From: an uncultured Polaribacter sp.
GTDB lineage: Bacteria > Bacteroidota > Bacteroidia > Flavobacteriales > Flavobacteriaceae
Reading direction: 5' to 3'
NCBI RefSeq assembly: GCF_947503875.1
Contig: NZ_CANNFH010000006.1
Location: 1 to 64,000 of the forward strand
DNA length: 64,000 bases
The notes below the pieces were generated by a model. It worked only from the letters and a program-made list of their open reading frames with translations. It had not been told where the DNA came from and did no database searches. Both the position numbers and the translations under genes were made by a program. Shown piece after piece: positions 38,631 through 49,351 of the stretch. The number at the start of each line of letters is the position of its first letter. The stretch's first letter is position 1.

Positions 38631-39629
38631 ATGACAAGTAATCCGAATATACACAATAGTTTACTGGAATTGGTTGGAGACACACCAATTGTAAAACTTC
38701 AAAAAATAACACAAAATTTAAAAGGAAAGTACTATGCAAAATTAGAATCCTTTAATCCTGGCCACTCTTCTAAAGACAGAATTGCTTTACATATAATTAA
38801 TGATGCAGAAAAAAAAGGTATTCTAAAAAAAGGAGCAACTATTGTAGAAACAACCTCAGGTAACACAGGCTTTTCTTTAGCAATGACTAGTATTGTAAAA
38901 GGTTACAAATGTATTTTAGCAGTTTCAGACAAAGCTTCACAAGACAAAATAGATTTATTAAAAACAATGGGAGCAGAGGTGCATGTTTGTCCTGCTAATG
39001 TCCCTTCAGATGATTCTAGATCTTATTACGAAGTAGCTAAAACCATTCATAAAAAAACAGAAAATTCCGTTTATATCAATCAATATTTTAATGAGCTAAA
39101 TATAGAAGCGCATTATAGAACTACAGGGCCAGAAATTTGGAAACAAACTCAGGGTAAAATAACCCATTTAATAGCCGCAAGCGGAACAGGAGGGACCATT
39201 TCTGGTACAGGGAAATATTTAAAAGAACAAAATCCTGCTATTAAAATTTTAGGCGTAGATGCTGTTGGATCTGTTTTAAAGAAATATCACGAAACAGGAG
39301 AATTAGATACTAACGAAATAAAACCTTATAAAATAGAGGGTTTGGGTAAGGCTTTAATACCTACAGCAACAGATTTTGATGTAATTGATGTTTATGAAAA
39401 AGTGGCAGATAAAGCAGCTGCATTTACAGCAAGAGAAATTATAAAAACAGAAGGTATTTTTCCTGGCTATACTTGTGGTGCAGTTATGCAGGCTACTAAG
39501 CAATACGCAGCTAAAAATTATTTTACAGAAGATAGCTTTGTGGTACTTATTTTTCCCGATCATGGCTCTAGGTATTTAAACAAAATTTACAATGATTCTT
39601 GGATGCAAGAGCAAGGGTTTTTAGACTAA
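38631..39629 (+). CDS. PLP-dependent cysteine synthase family protein (possible cysteate synthase)
   Basis: [59 protein letters not shown]. Confidence 0.88.
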   Translation: MTSNPNIHNSLLELVGDTPIVKLQKITQNLKGKYYAKLESFNPGHSSKDRIALHIINDAEKKGILKKGATIVETTSGNTGFSLAMTSIVKGYKCILAVSDKASQDKIDLLKTMGAEVHVCPANVPSDDSRSYYEVAKTIHKKTENSVYINQYFNELNIEAHYRTTGPEIWKQTQGKITHLIAASGTGGTISGTGKYLKEQNPAIKILGVDAVGSVLKKYHETGELDTNEIKPYKIEGLGKALIPTATDFDVIDVYEKVADKAAAFTAREIIKTEGIFPGYTCGAVMQATKQYAAKNYFTEDSFVVLIFPDHGSRYLNKIYNDSWMQEQGFLD

Positions 39630-39682
39630 ATAGTAATACCACCAACTAACATCTCTAAATTGCGAAAGCGATTAAATTTTTT

Positions 39683-39690
39683 TAAATTTG
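39683..39690 (+). promoter_or_regulatory. Bacteroidetes-type -7 element TAAATTTG
   Basis: TAnnTTTG motif 23 bp upstream of the start codon. Confidence 0.5.
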
Positions 39691-39712
39691 CTTCCTCAAA
39701 AAAAACAGAATA

Positions 39713-40963
39713 ATGACAACAGATTTATTTGACAGAATCATAAAAGACAAGGGGCCACTAGGGAAATGGGCAGACCAAGCAGAAGGCTACTACGTATTCC
39801 CAAAATTAGAAGGACCTATTTCTAACAGAATGTCTTTTAATGGTAAAAAAGTAGTTACTTGGAGTATAAATGACTATTTAGGACTGGCAAATCATCCAGA
39901 GGTTTTAAAAATAGATGGAGAGGCAGCTTTAGAGCATGGTATGGCTTACCCAATGGGTGCAAGAATGATGTCTGGCCACACACCATTGCACGAACAATTA
40001 GAGGAAGAATGTGCTGCATTTGTAGATAAAGAAAAAGCATATTTATTAAACTTTGGTTATCAAGGTATTATGTCTGCAATAGACGCTTTGGTTACTAAAA
40101 ACGATGTTATTGTGTATGATATAGATACGCATGCTTGTATAATAGACGGTGTTCGTTTACATGCAGGTAAACGCTTTGTTTATAAGCATAACGATATGGA
40201 AAGTTTTGAGAAAAACATTAAACGTGCCAAAAGAATGGCAGAGAAAACAGGAGGAGGAATCTTAGTGATTTCTGAAGGTGTTTTTGGAATGCGAGGAGAA
40301 CAAGGGCGTTTAAAAGAAATTGTAGCTTTTAAAGAAGAATACAACTTTAGATTGTTAGTAGATGATGCACATGGTTTTGGAACTTTAGGAGAAGGAGGAA
40401 GAGGTACTGGTTTTGAGCAAGGTGTACAAGATGACATTGATGTATATTTTGCAACTTTTGCAAAATCTATGGCGGGTATTGGTGCTTTTTTAGCAGGAAA
40501 TAAAGATGTAATTCAGTTTTTACAGTATAATTTACGTTCGCAAATGTTTGCAAAATCATTACCAATGGCAATGGTTAAAGGCGCATTAAAACGTTTAGAT
40601 ATGATACGTACAATGCCAGAATTAAAAGAAAAACTTTGGGAAAACACCAATGCTTTACAATCTGGTTTGCGTGCTGCAGGTTTCGATTTAGGAACAACAC
40701 AAACGTGTATTACTCCTGTTTTCTTAAAAGGAGATATACCAGAGGCAATGGCAATGGTGAATGATTTACGCGAAAATCACGGAATTTTTTGTTCAATTGT
40801 AGTATATCCTGTAATACCTAAAGGATTAATAATTTTAAGATTAATACCTACAGCAACGCATACGCAAGAAGATATAGACGAAACAATTGCTGCCTTTTCT
40901 GCAATTAGAGCAAAATTAGAAAATGGTACGTATAAAAAAATTGCTGAAGCTTTAGTTTCTTAA
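39713..40963 (+). CDS. Serine palmitoyltransferase-like alpha-oxoamine synthase (candidate cysteate fatty acyltransferase)
   Basis: VVTWSINDYLGLANHPEV, MGARMMSGHTPLHEQLE, LLVDDAHGFGTLGEGGRGTGFEQG, TFAKSMAGIGAFLAG. Confidence 0.9.
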   Translation: MTTDLFDRIIKDKGPLGKWADQAEGYYVFPKLEGPISNRMSFNGKKVVTWSINDYLGLANHPEVLKIDGEAALEHGMAYPMGARMMSGHTPLHEQLEEECAAFVDKEKAYLLNFGYQGIMSAIDALVTKNDVIVYDIDTHACIIDGVRLHAGKRFVYKHNDMESFEKNIKRAKRMAEKTGGGILVISEGVFGMRGEQGRLKEIVAFKEEYNFRLLVDDAHGFGTLGEGGRGTGFEQGVQDDIDVYFATFAKSMAGIGAFLAGNKDVIQFLQYNLRSQMFAKSLPMAMVKGALKRLDMIRTMPELKEKLWENTNALQSGLRAAGFDLGTTQTCITPVFLKGDIPEAMAMVNDLRENHGIFCSIVVYPVIPKGLIILRLIPTATHTQEDIDETIAAFSAIRAKLENGTYKKIAEALVS

Positions 40964-41051
40964 ATAGAAACAATAGTTTTAGCAAACAGAATTGGCTGAC
41001 TTAAAAGTATGAAGTATTGCTAATTTTTGATAGAAATGCAATGAAATTAAA

Positions 41052-41084
41052 AAACGTATTCAATTAAATTTGAATACGTTTTTA
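41052..41084 (+). terminator. Terminator-like hairpin
   Basis: AAAACGTATTCAA-TTAAA-TTTGAATACGTTTTT. Confidence 0.75.
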
Positions 41085-41142
41085 AATTTATACAGATAAG
41101 ATAAAACAATAAGATGAAATTACTTTTAAGGCGATTTATATT

Positions 41143-42183
41143 TTAATTTGTTGTTTTAAAATATTTCTTTTTTAGCCAAAAGGAAACTTTAACTAATAAA
41201 ATTAGTGCAGGCACTTCTACTAATGGTCCTATTACGCCTGTAAAAGCTTGTCCAGAATTTAAACCAAAAACGGCAATAGCTACTGCAATGGCAAGTTCAA
41301 AGTTGTTACCAGCAGCAGTAAAAGCTACAGCTGCAGTTTTATTATAAGTTGCGCCAGTTGCTTTTGTAAAAAAGAAACCTATTACAAACATTATTGTAAA
41401 GTAAATTAGTAATGGTACTGCAATAATTAATACATCTAAAGGAATAGCCACAATAAGCTCTCCTTTTAAAGAAAACATTATTAGAATTGTAAAAAGTAGC
41501 GCAATTAAAGTTAACGGAGAAATTGTGGGAATAAATTTTTCTGTATACCACTGTTCTCCTTTTAATTTTACTAAAATTAATCTACTAAAAATACCTAAAA
41601 CAAAAGGTATACCTAAATAAATAGCAACACTTTCTGCAATTGTTTGTATAGAAATATCTATAATTGCTCCTTCAAAACCAAAGTATGGTGGTAAAATGGT
41701 TATAAATAACCAAGCATAAAAAGAGTAGGCAAATACTTGAAAAATACTATTAAGTGCAACTAAACCTGCACCATATTCACTGCTACCTTCTGCTAAATCA
41801 TTCCAAACTAAAACCATAGCAATACATCTTGCCAAACCAATTAAAATAAGCCCTACCATATATTCTGGGTAATCTTGCAGAAAAATAATGGCTAATAAAA
41901 ACATTAAAACGGGTCCAATAATCCAATTTAAAATTAGAGAGATAGATAATATTTTCAGGTCTTTAAATATTTTAGGTAAAAGTGCATAGTTTACTTTCGC
42001 CAAAGGCGGATACATCATTAAAATTAAACCTATGGCAATAGGAACATTTGTAGTACCTTTATTAAAAGAGTTTACAAAATCTGGTAATTTGGGAAAAAAG
42101 TATCCAAAGCCTACACCTAAAATCATGGCTATAAAAATCCATAACGTTAGGTTTTTGTCTAAAAAACTTAATTTTTTTTTCAT
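41143..42183 (-). CDS. arsB: ACR3 family arsenite efflux transporter
   Basis: [77 protein letters not shown]. Confidence 0.93.
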   Translation of the reverse strand: MKKKLSFLDKNLTLWIFIAMILGVGFGYFFPKLPDFVNSFNKGTTNVPIAIGLILMMYPPLAKVNYALLPKIFKDLKILSISLILNWIIGPVLMFLLAIIFLQDYPEYMVGLILIGLARCIAMVLVWNDLAEGSSEYGAGLVALNSIFQVFAYSFYAWLFITILPPYFGFEGAIIDISIQTIAESVAIYLGIPFVLGIFSRLILVKLKGEQWYTEKFIPTISPLTLIALLFTILIMFSLKGELIVAIPLDVLIIAVPLLIYFTIMFVIGFFFTKATGATYNKTAAVAFTAAGNNFELAIAVAIAVFGLNSGQAFTGVIGPLVEVPALILLVKVSFWLKKKYFKTTN

Positions 42184-42190
42184 AACTTAT

Positions 42191-42658
42191 TTAGCAGCAA
42201 TTACTATTTGGGTCGCAAGCATTTGCCTGCGTTAAATTTGAAATTCTAATTCTAGGTTTTTTTTGAGGAATGCCACATGCATCTTCTGCTAAACAAGCAG
42301 TTTGTTTAGAAGTTAATAAAAAAGTATCGTTTTTAAAATCTAACCCAAATTTACCAATAGTCTCTGCTTGGTATTCTACTTCAATTTCTAGATCTTCTAT
42401 TTTTAGAATTTTCTCAGAAAGTTCTATAATGCTCATTAACTTTTCTGGGTGTAATCTATGATTGTAGTCGTTAGCGTTCCATAATTGAAAATTGGCAACT
42501 TCTTCTTTGCGCATAACCCCACCACAATCAATAAAATTTTTAGTTATTTTACCAACTTCAGTTACGTGAAAATGGCTAGGAACCAATTCTCCATTAGGCA
42601 ATTGAAAAGCAATAGTTTTTAATGTTTTTAATGTTTGTTTTACTTCAGATAATTTCAT
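42191..42658 (-). CDS. DUF6428 family protein (arsenic-operon associated)
   Basis: FQLPNGELVPSHFHVTEVGKITKNFIDCGGVMR; Cys-rich C-terminus ACDPNSNCC. Confidence 0.8.
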   Translation of the reverse strand: MKLSEVKQTLKTLKTIAFQLPNGELVPSHFHVTEVGKITKNFIDCGGVMRKEEVANFQLWNANDYNHRLHPEKLMSIIELSEKILKIEDLEIEVEYQAETIGKFGLDFKNDTFLLTSKQTACLAEDACGIPQKKPRIRISNLTQANACDPNSNCC

Positions 42659-42701
42659 TTTATGCTATTTTTAGTGAGGTAATTAAAAGGTACGTTTGGT
42701 A

Positions 42702-43031
42702 TTAACAGCAATTCAGGTTTTTTAAATCTTGATTTAAAAATTGCTCCATAACTGTTTTCATGCTCGTCCATTTTTCTGAATTAATGCAATAACAAACACT
42801 TGTACCACTTATGTTTCCTTTAATTAAATTTAACTTTTTTAATTCTTTTAAATGTTGGGATATTGTTGGTTGTGCTAAACCAATTTCTTTTACTAAGTCT
42901 CCACAAACGCAGCTATTCAATTGAAAAAGATGTTCTAAAATGGCAACTCTTGCAGGATGCCCAAAGACTTTTGCAAAATCTGCAATTTGGTTCTGCAAGT
43001 CTGTAAATTTTTCTGTTTTTGTAAGACCCAT
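42702..43031 (-). CDS. arsR: ArsR family metalloregulator
   Basis: FGHPARVAILEHLFQLNSCVCGDLVKEIGLAQPTISQHLKELKKLNLI winged helix. Confidence 0.92.
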   Translation of the reverse strand: MGLTKTEKFTDLQNQIADFAKVFGHPARVAILEHLFQLNSCVCGDLVKEIGLAQPTISQHLKELKKLNLIKGNISGTSVCYCINSEKWTSMKTVMEQFLNQDLKNLNCC

Positions 43032-43279
43032 AATTTTATCAATTACTATATTGCAATATTACGATTAATAAATTAAATCAAATCTTAAAAATAAAGAAAT
43101 GTAATAAAAGTTTAAAGTAAATGTATTTTGAGTAGTTTAAATTTTAGTAGAATTTTCATAATTCAATTTTTAAACTTTACAGATTGTGAGTGGCATATTT
43201 TTAGTTTCAAACTTTTAAAAGTATACAGAAAATTAACTTATCTTAGAATTATAATCCTTAAGGAGCTTGATTTAACGTT

Positions 43280-43639
43280 ATGGAGAATCTAAATATTTAT
43301 TATTTCCCTTTAATTGTTGGAGGAATTTTTGTTTTTGTAGGTGTCATCTTAAAAATATTTGCACCAAAAGAACGTAGTTTTCTTTTTGGTTATAGAACAC
43401 CTAGTTCAATGAAATCTAATGAGCATTGGGTATTTGCTCAGGAGTATTCATCAACAAAAAGCTTACAGATTGGTTTATTTTTATGGTTAGTTGTTTTAAT
43501 TAACTTTTTTGTAGATACACAATACTATTTCAGCACAAAGCACCAATTAATTTTAGTTTTTATTGCTGTTCTATACTTATTTATAACTACAGAATTTGCT
43601 ATTTGCAGAAAATTTAAAAGTGTAGGTAATAAAAATTAA
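43280..43639 (+). CDS. SdpI family membrane protein
   Basis: FAPKERSFLFGYRTPSSMKSNEHWVFAQEYSS. Confidence 0.8.
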   Translation: MENLNIYYFPLIVGGIFVFVGVILKIFAPKERSFLFGYRTPSSMKSNEHWVFAQEYSSTKSLQIGLFLWLVVLINFFVDTQYYFSTKHQLILVFIAVLYLFITTEFAICRKFKSVGNKN

Positions 43640-43662
43640 GGTTGTAACATCACCCAATTAAT

Positions 43663-44295
43663 TTACAAACGCTCTTCAATCCACTTTTTAAAGCTAAAAA
43701 AGTTTTGTGGTGCAACACCATGGCCAGCATTGTACTCAGAATATTCATTTTTAAAACCTAAATTATCTAAAAATGGTTTTGAGTTTCTTGCCCACTCTAC
43801 TGGCAAAACTTGGTCTACAGAACCATGACTGCAGTAATAATCTGTATTAATTTCTTTAGAAATTTCTGCTGGTAATAACTCTTTATTAATATAACCACTT
43901 AAGGCAATTACATGATTTATTTTGTTTGGATAGTAAAAACTTAAAGAATAGCTTAAAATTGCACCTTGACTAAACCCTAGCAAGAATATTTGCTCTGTTT
44001 GATATTTCAATTTTATTTCATCAATAAAAATAGCAATTTTATCTATAGATTCTTTTGCTTCTTTTAAATCTGAGAACTTACCATTTATATCATCAAAATT
44101 AATAGAGTACCAAGCATATGCGCTAAAGCTCATAGGTAAAGGCGCTTGTGCGCTTACAATTGTTAATTCTTCTGGTAATTCTTTTGCAAAAGAAAATAGG
44201 TCTTGCTCATTACTTCCATAACCGTGTAGTAAAATAAGTAAAGGTTTCTTTTTAGCAGCTATTTTAGGTTCTCTAACTATATAATGTAAACTCAT
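43663..44295 (-). CDS. Alpha/beta hydrolase (phospholipase/carboxylesterase family)
   Basis: LLILLHGYGSNEQDL, LLGFSQGAILSY, HGSVDQVLP, AGHGV. Confidence 0.92.
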   Translation of the reverse strand: MSLHYIVREPKIAAKKKPLLILLHGYGSNEQDLFSFAKELPEELTIVSAQAPLPMSFSAYAWYSINFDDINGKFSDLKEAKESIDKIAIFIDEIKLKYQTEQIFLLGFSQGAILSYSLSFYYPNKINHVIALSGYINKELLPAEISKEINTDYYCSHGSVDQVLPVEWARNSKPFLDNLGFKNEYSEYNAGHGVAPQNFFSFKKWIEERL

Positions 44296-44310
44296 TTCTG
44301 TAAACTCTAT

Positions 44311-44637
44311 TTAAATATTTTTAAACCATTCTTGAAATTTTTCTCCAAATAATGGTACCAATTTTAACTCTTCTTGTACGGCACTAATTATACCTAAAAC
44401 AAAAAGAACCAAAACTCCAATTTTACCAATATTACCAGCAGTAGTTCCAAAATATGCGAAAACGATCCATTTATTAGCAAAATATAAAATATGTAAACCT
44501 AAACTTTGTCTAATATGAAAGCTAGCAAAATAATTGTTGTTTTGTCTGTTTGTGAAAAATGCATAGAGTAAGCCAATTATTGTTATATAACTTACTGTAC
44601 CAAGTGTTTTACCCTCTTTAAACGTTTGGTTTATCAT
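44311..44637 (-). CDS. DUF4870-like membrane protein
   Basis: Small three-TM protein; FHIRQSLGLHI and C-terminal FGEKFQEWF. Confidence 0.6.
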   Translation of the reverse strand: MINQTFKEGKTLGTVSYITIIGLLYAFFTNRQNNNYFASFHIRQSLGLHILYFANKWIVFAYFGTTAGNIGKIGVLVLFVLGIISAVQEELKLVPLFGEKFQEWFKNI

Positions 44638-44642
44638 CCTTG

Positions 44643-45902
44643 TTATTCGTTTAAAATTAACTGATTATTCGCAAAAACACCATACACTTTACCTTTTACT
44701 TTTTTGTTGATAAAAGGACTGTTTTTTGAAGTTGAAAGTATATTGTCTTTCTTAAAAACATAATTTTCAAACGGATTAAAGAACGAAAGTTCTGCAGGAT
44801 TTCCTTCCTTAATTTTAACTTCACTTAAGCCAAAAATAGCCCTTGGTTTGTTGGTAATGTTTTCTATATAATCCTCTAAGTTAAATACTGTGTTTAAGGC
44901 TCCAAATGCACTTTCTAAACCAATAACACCGTCTTTTGCCTGGCTAAATTCTACCTTTTTATGTTCTATGTCTATAGGGTTATGGTCGGAGGTAATCACG
45001 TCTATAACACCAGATTTTACCGCTTTTTGCAATGCATCAACATCTTTAGTTGTTCTTAAAGGTGGGTTGGTTTTAAAATTACTATCAAAACCATGCAGCT
45101 CTATATCTGACAGTGTTAAATGATGTACAGCAACACTACAGGTAATATTTAATTTTTTCTTTTTAGCCTCTTTAATTAGGTCAACAGATTTTGCTGTAGT
45201 AATGGTAGGTATGTGTAATTTACCACCAGTATATTCTAATAAATACAAGTCTCTAGCAATTTGTATATGTTCTGCTAAAGCAGGAATTCCCTTTAAGCCC
45301 AACTTTGTGCTATTTATGCCTTCGTTTGCAATACCTTCTCCTGCAATTGCATTGTTTTTAGGAAAACTTAAAACTAATCCATTAAAATTCTGTGCATACA
45401 ATAATGCAATTTTCATTAGATTGTCATTAGCAATTGGTTTGTTATAATCTGCAAACGCAATGGCTCCAGATTGCTGCATATCATACAGTTCTGCCATTTC
45501 TTCGCCTTTACTGCCTGCAGTTAACGCTGCAATTGGGTGTAAAGAGGTAGCGTTATTGGCTGCCTTATGTATTAAAAATTCTACGCTAGATTTATTGTCT
45601 ATTACTGGGTTGGTATTTGCATTTATTGCAATTGCAGTAAATCCGCTTTTAGCGGCTACTTTTAAGCCATTATCAATAGTTTCGCGTTCCTCAAAACCAG
45701 GTTCTCCAAAAGATACACTAGCATCAAACCAACCACAAGAAACATGTAAATTTTCTTTTTCTACTATTTGATAATTTTCTTTTGATGTTATGGAATCTGC
45801 TATTTTTTTAATAGAACCATTTTCTATTAAAATATCTTTTTTCTGCTGATGGTAAGTGCTTGAGGAATCTATAATCGTTGCCGATTTAATAAGCGTAATC
45901 AT
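44643..45902 (-). CDS. Dihydroorotase-like protein, probably catalytically inactive
   Basis: Amidohydrolase fold motifs (TSDHNPIDIEHKKVEF) but WFDASVSFGEPGFEERE in place of the DxHxHxRxPG metal site. Confidence 0.85.
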   Translation of the reverse strand: MITLIKSATIIDSSSTYHQQKKDILIENGSIKKIADSITSKENYQIVEKENLHVSCGWFDASVSFGEPGFEERETIDNGLKVAAKSGFTAIAINANTNPVIDNKSSVEFLIHKAANNATSLHPIAALTAGSKGEEMAELYDMQQSGAIAFADYNKPIANDNLMKIALLYAQNFNGLVLSFPKNNAIAGEGIANEGINSTKLGLKGIPALAEHIQIARDLYLLEYTGGKLHIPTITTAKSVDLIKEAKKKKLNITCSVAVHHLTLSDIELHGFDSNFKTNPPLRTTKDVDALQKAVKSGVIDVITSDHNPIDIEHKKVEFSQAKDGVIGLESAFGALNTVFNLEDYIENITNKPRAIFGLSEVKIKEGNPAELSFFNPFENYVFKKDNILSTSKNSPFINKKVKGKVYGVFANNQLILNE

Positions 45903-47836
45903 GATTTAAAGAATTTTAAGATAAAAATTTCTAATAACAAAGATACAACTGCTAAGCCTAAAAACCATTTCCAAAGCCATTGAACTTCATTATTTTTAGT
46001 TATTTTTTTAAAAACATTTGCAATAGAAGATGAGATTTCTATACTCTTGTTTTGTTCTTGCAGTGTTTTTAAGTCTATATACTTTAACAAACTCTCTTCT
46101 TTAGGATTGTTAAAAGCTAAGTTTTGTAGGGTAAAATCTTCTTTTAAAACACTATAAAACCCGGCAGTTAATGGTTGCTCTTTTGTTATTATAGCTACTT
46201 TATTTTGATAGGTTTTCTGTAACGGAATAAACTTTTCTTTTGTACCTGATAAAGTTAAAATTTCATCTTTCCCTATTTTTGTATCAATTTCGATATTATT
46301 TTCCTTTTGTAGTCTGTATGCTATTTTTGGATATTTAAAACTCATTTTACCCAAATTGTAAAAGATGGGTACAATTAAAGGAGAGTTTAAAAAATTACTA
46401 TTTTTCTTATTAAGAGCACCTGTAACATAGTAAAAGTTGTTTTTTAGTTCGCTAATAAATGCAGTGTTATTTTCTAGACTTACCAAAGCAATCGTTTTAC
46501 CAGAAATAGGGTAGTGGCTTTTAAGGTTTGGGTATTGAAAGTTATTTACCTGCTTAGAAAAAACCTTATCAAAAACAGGATGGTTGTAATTAATTTTTGT
46601 GATTTTTAATGGGATAGATGTCTTGTTTTGTAATGCATTTAAGTTGCATTTTTTTAGAAAATTATTGTAAGAATTTAGTGAGATTTCTTCATTAGGAATT
46701 AGAATAATATTGCCTCCATTTTTGTGAAATTGCTGTAAGCTTTTAGCTAGTATTTCAGGGATGTTTTTTAGCTCGTTTAAAACTATTAATTGTTGTTTTT
46801 CTATGCTACTATAATTTAGATTTAATAGCGATACTTTAGTTAAATTAAACTCGTTTTTTGTGTAAATTTTTGCGAGGTAATCTAGGTTTTCTCCTATGGC
46901 TAAAATGTTGGTTTTTGTTTGGTTATTAATGGTAAAAAAATAACGATTATCAAAGCTGAAAGTATCGCTAAAATTTACTTCTAATTTTCCTAGGAATTCA
47001 GGTTCGTTTTGTATAGTAAATTTTATTGTTTTTTGTTCATCTTTGTCAATAAAGAAAGACTGTTTACTTAGTAGTTTTTCTTTGTTAAAAAGGGCAAGTG
47101 GTACATTATCTATTTTGCTACCTTGGTTTTTAATTATAGTGTTTACAACAAAATTGGTGTTATTCGCATCGCTTACAAAAACACTATCAATAGAAATATT
47201 ATTTTTAACAGTAGGTGTTAATTGAATTGCTTTAAAACTAGGTGTTACATCTGTAAACTTATCTGTGTAAAGTCCCTGAAAATCAGATATTAATATATTT
47301 TTATTTAAAGTTTTGGTTTTATTTTTTTCTTCTTGCTTTATTTTTAAGAAAACGGTGTTTAGGTTTAATGTTTTGGTTGTATTTTCTATATTTAGTAGTG
47401 TATTTTTTAATTCATCTTTAGTAATATTTTTATAGAAATTTGTATTTGTTAATAAAGAGTAAGAGATTTCTTTTTGCGTATTTTCTATAATTTCTTGTGC
47501 TGCTATTTTTAATAAGTCTCCTTTTTCTCCTTTAGTATTTGTGCTTAAAGAGTTGTCTAAATAAATAAAATTATGTTGCTTTTCTTCTGCTTTTTTGTTC
47601 CCAAAATAAGGTTGAGCAAATGCTAAAATAATAGCACTAAATAAAAGCAATCTGGTAGCCAAAATAAGCCACTTTTTTATTTGAGAACTTTTACGGGTAT
47701 GTTGCTCTAATTTTTTTAAAAAAGCAACATTTGTAAATGGTACTTTTATAAATTTTTGTAACTGAAAAAGATGTACTAAAATTGGTGTAATTAGTAAGCT
47801 TAAAAAATATAAAATTTCTGGATTTTTAAATTGCAT
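45899..47836 (-). CDS. BatA domain-containing membrane protein
   Basis: MQFKNPEILYFLSLLITPILVHLFQLQKFIKVPFTNVAFL, typical N-terminal BatA domain. Confidence 0.88.
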   Translation of the reverse strand: MQFKNPEILYFLSLLITPILVHLFQLQKFIKVPFTNVAFLKKLEQHTRKSSQIKKWLILATRLLLFSAIILAFAQPYFGNKKAEEKQHNFIYLDNSLSTNTKGEKGDLLKIAAQEIIENTQKEISYSLLTNTNFYKNITKDELKNTLLNIENTTKTLNLNTVFLKIKQEEKNKTKTLNKNILISDFQGLYTDKFTDVTPSFKAIQLTPTVKNNISIDSVFVSDANNTNFVVNTIIKNQGSKIDNVPLALFNKEKLLSKQSFFIDKDEQKTIKFTIQNEPEFLGKLEVNFSDTFSFDNRYFFTINNQTKTNILAIGENLDYLAKIYTKNEFNLTKVSLLNLNYSSIEKQQLIVLNELKNIPEILAKSLQQFHKNGGNIILIPNEEISLNSYNNFLKKCNLNALQNKTSIPLKITKINYNHPVFDKVFSKQVNNFQYPNLKSHYPISGKTIALVSLENNTAFISELKNNFYYVTGALNKKNSNFLNSPLIVPIFYNLGKMSFKYPKIAYRLQKENNIEIDTKIGKDEILTLSGTKEKFIPLQKTYQNKVAIITKEQPLTAGFYSVLKEDFTLQNLAFNNPKEESLLKYIDLKTLQEQNKSIEISSSIANVFKKITKNNEVQWLWKWFLGLAVVSLLLEIFILKFFKS

Positions 47837-48028
47837 TCCACTTTATTTTTTTATGTTTTTTGTCTTAGAGATATTGATTGTAAAATTTGTGTAATTACTT
47901 GTTTTTTAAATTTGTTTTTCATTATTTTAAATACCTTAAAAAGTATATCTAATATGCTACATTTTACCTTTTAAAAAAGTCTAAATTATTACAATTAACT
48001 TAATTAGTAGTCTGTTGTTAACTTCTAA

Positions 48029-48793
48029 TTAAAAATTTTCGAAAACGCCTAAACCAAAAAGCGCAAAATCATATTTTACGGGATCTAATTTATCTAATTT
48101 TCGTAAGTTTTTATCTAATTCAGCAACCGCTTTCCAATCGTTTTGTTTTCTTGTTAGTAGTTTTAGTTTTCTTGCTACATTTCCAGAATGTACATCTAAA
48201 GGACAAGACAAATGTGCAGGGTTGTGTGTTTTCCAAACTCCAAAATCTACGCCAGTTTTATCATTTCTAACCATCCACCTTAAAAACATGTTAATGCGTT
48301 TTGCTGCAGAATTTTTTAAAGGATCAGAAATGTGCTTTTGTGTTCTCTGTTCATGAGGGACTTCAAAAAAGATTTGCTTAAAATTATGAATAGCAGTTTG
48401 GTAAGTGGTGGTGGTGTCTTTTATAGATAAAGCACTTTCTAGACCATCGTGATGTATGTAAATGTGTTTTAATGATTTTACAAATTGCTGAAAATCGATA
48501 AAATTAAATGTTCTATGCACAAAATTCTCAAAACTTTTTAGGTCTTTATTGGTATGATTTATTATAAAATCATGAGGAGATTGTTCTAACAACTCCATCA
48601 TTTTATTGGCGTTTCTAATAATCATTGTGCGGTTTCCCCAAGAAATAATGGCCGTTAAAAAGGCGGCAATTTCTATATCTTCTTTTTTGGTAAACAAATG
48701 CGGAATTTGAATGGGATCTGACTCTATAAAGTTGGGTTTATTATACAACGCTACTTTCTCATCTAAGAATATCTTTAAATCGGCTTTTTTCAT
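48029..48793 (-). CDS. TIGR02757 family protein
   Basis: NRTMIIRNANKMMELL, AKRINMFLRWMVRNDKTGVDFGVWK, LDVHSGNVARKLKLL. Confidence 0.9.
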   Translation of the reverse strand: MKKADLKIFLDEKVALYNKPNFIESDPIQIPHLFTKKEDIEIAAFLTAIISWGNRTMIIRNANKMMELLEQSPHDFIINHTNKDLKSFENFVHRTFNFIDFQQFVKSLKHIYIHHDGLESALSIKDTTTTYQTAIHNFKQIFFEVPHEQRTQKHISDPLKNSAAKRINMFLRWMVRNDKTGVDFGVWKTHNPAHLSCPLDVHSGNVARKLKLLTRKQNDWKAVAELDKNLRKLDKLDPVKYDFALFGLGVFENF

Positions 48794-48799
48794 TTGTAA

Positions 48800-49342
48800 T
48801 TATTCTAAAAAACTAACAGAAATTAAAATTCCATTGTAAGCTGCATGCAATAACATGGCCCAAATTAAGCCAAAACGCACTCTTATAAAACCTAAATAAA
48901 GACCAAGTAGTGCTTGTGGTAATACCAATAAAGGTGATAATAGGATAACATTTGTGGTTATTTCAAAATTAGAAATATGCACAAAACCAAACATTATAGC
49001 AAATATGTAAAATGCATTTTTAAATGCAATTTTATTTTTAAATAGTGTAAGTGGTGCTCTAAAAATGGTTTCTTCTATTAAAGGCGCTAAAACTACCACA
49101 AATAAAAATATTTTTAGGTTACTCATATCAGTAAACATTTCTTGTATTTTATGGGTATCTAAATCTATAAGATTTAGCATTTCTAGTAAAGCAAATAAAG
49201 GCGAAATTACAATACCTGTTATTAAACTGAGTAGAAGTAGATGAAAAAATATGTTTAACCTGTAATTAATGTTTTGGTTCGTATCTTTTTCTAAAACAGG
49301 GTTTTTTATGTAACCTAAAAGTGTATTTAGTGTTTGTTTCAT
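48800..49342 (-). CDS. CPBP family intramembrane metalloprotease
   Basis: APLIEETIFRAPL (EExxxR), FGFVHISN, LLHAAYN. Confidence 0.9.
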   Translation of the reverse strand: MKQTLNTLLGYIKNPVLEKDTNQNINYRLNIFFHLLLLSLITGIVISPLFALLEMLNLIDLDTHKIQEMFTDMSNLKIFLFVVVLAPLIEETIFRAPLTLFKNKIAFKNAFYIFAIMFGFVHISNFEITTNVILLSPLLVLPQALLGLYLGFIRVRFGLIWAMLLHAAYNGILISVSFLE

Positions 49343-49351
49343 AGCCTTTTT

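Noticed and set aside
44890-45771. Plus-strand ORFs opposite the dihydroorotase-like gene
   Set aside because: Antisense shadow ORFs, no recognisable protein family.
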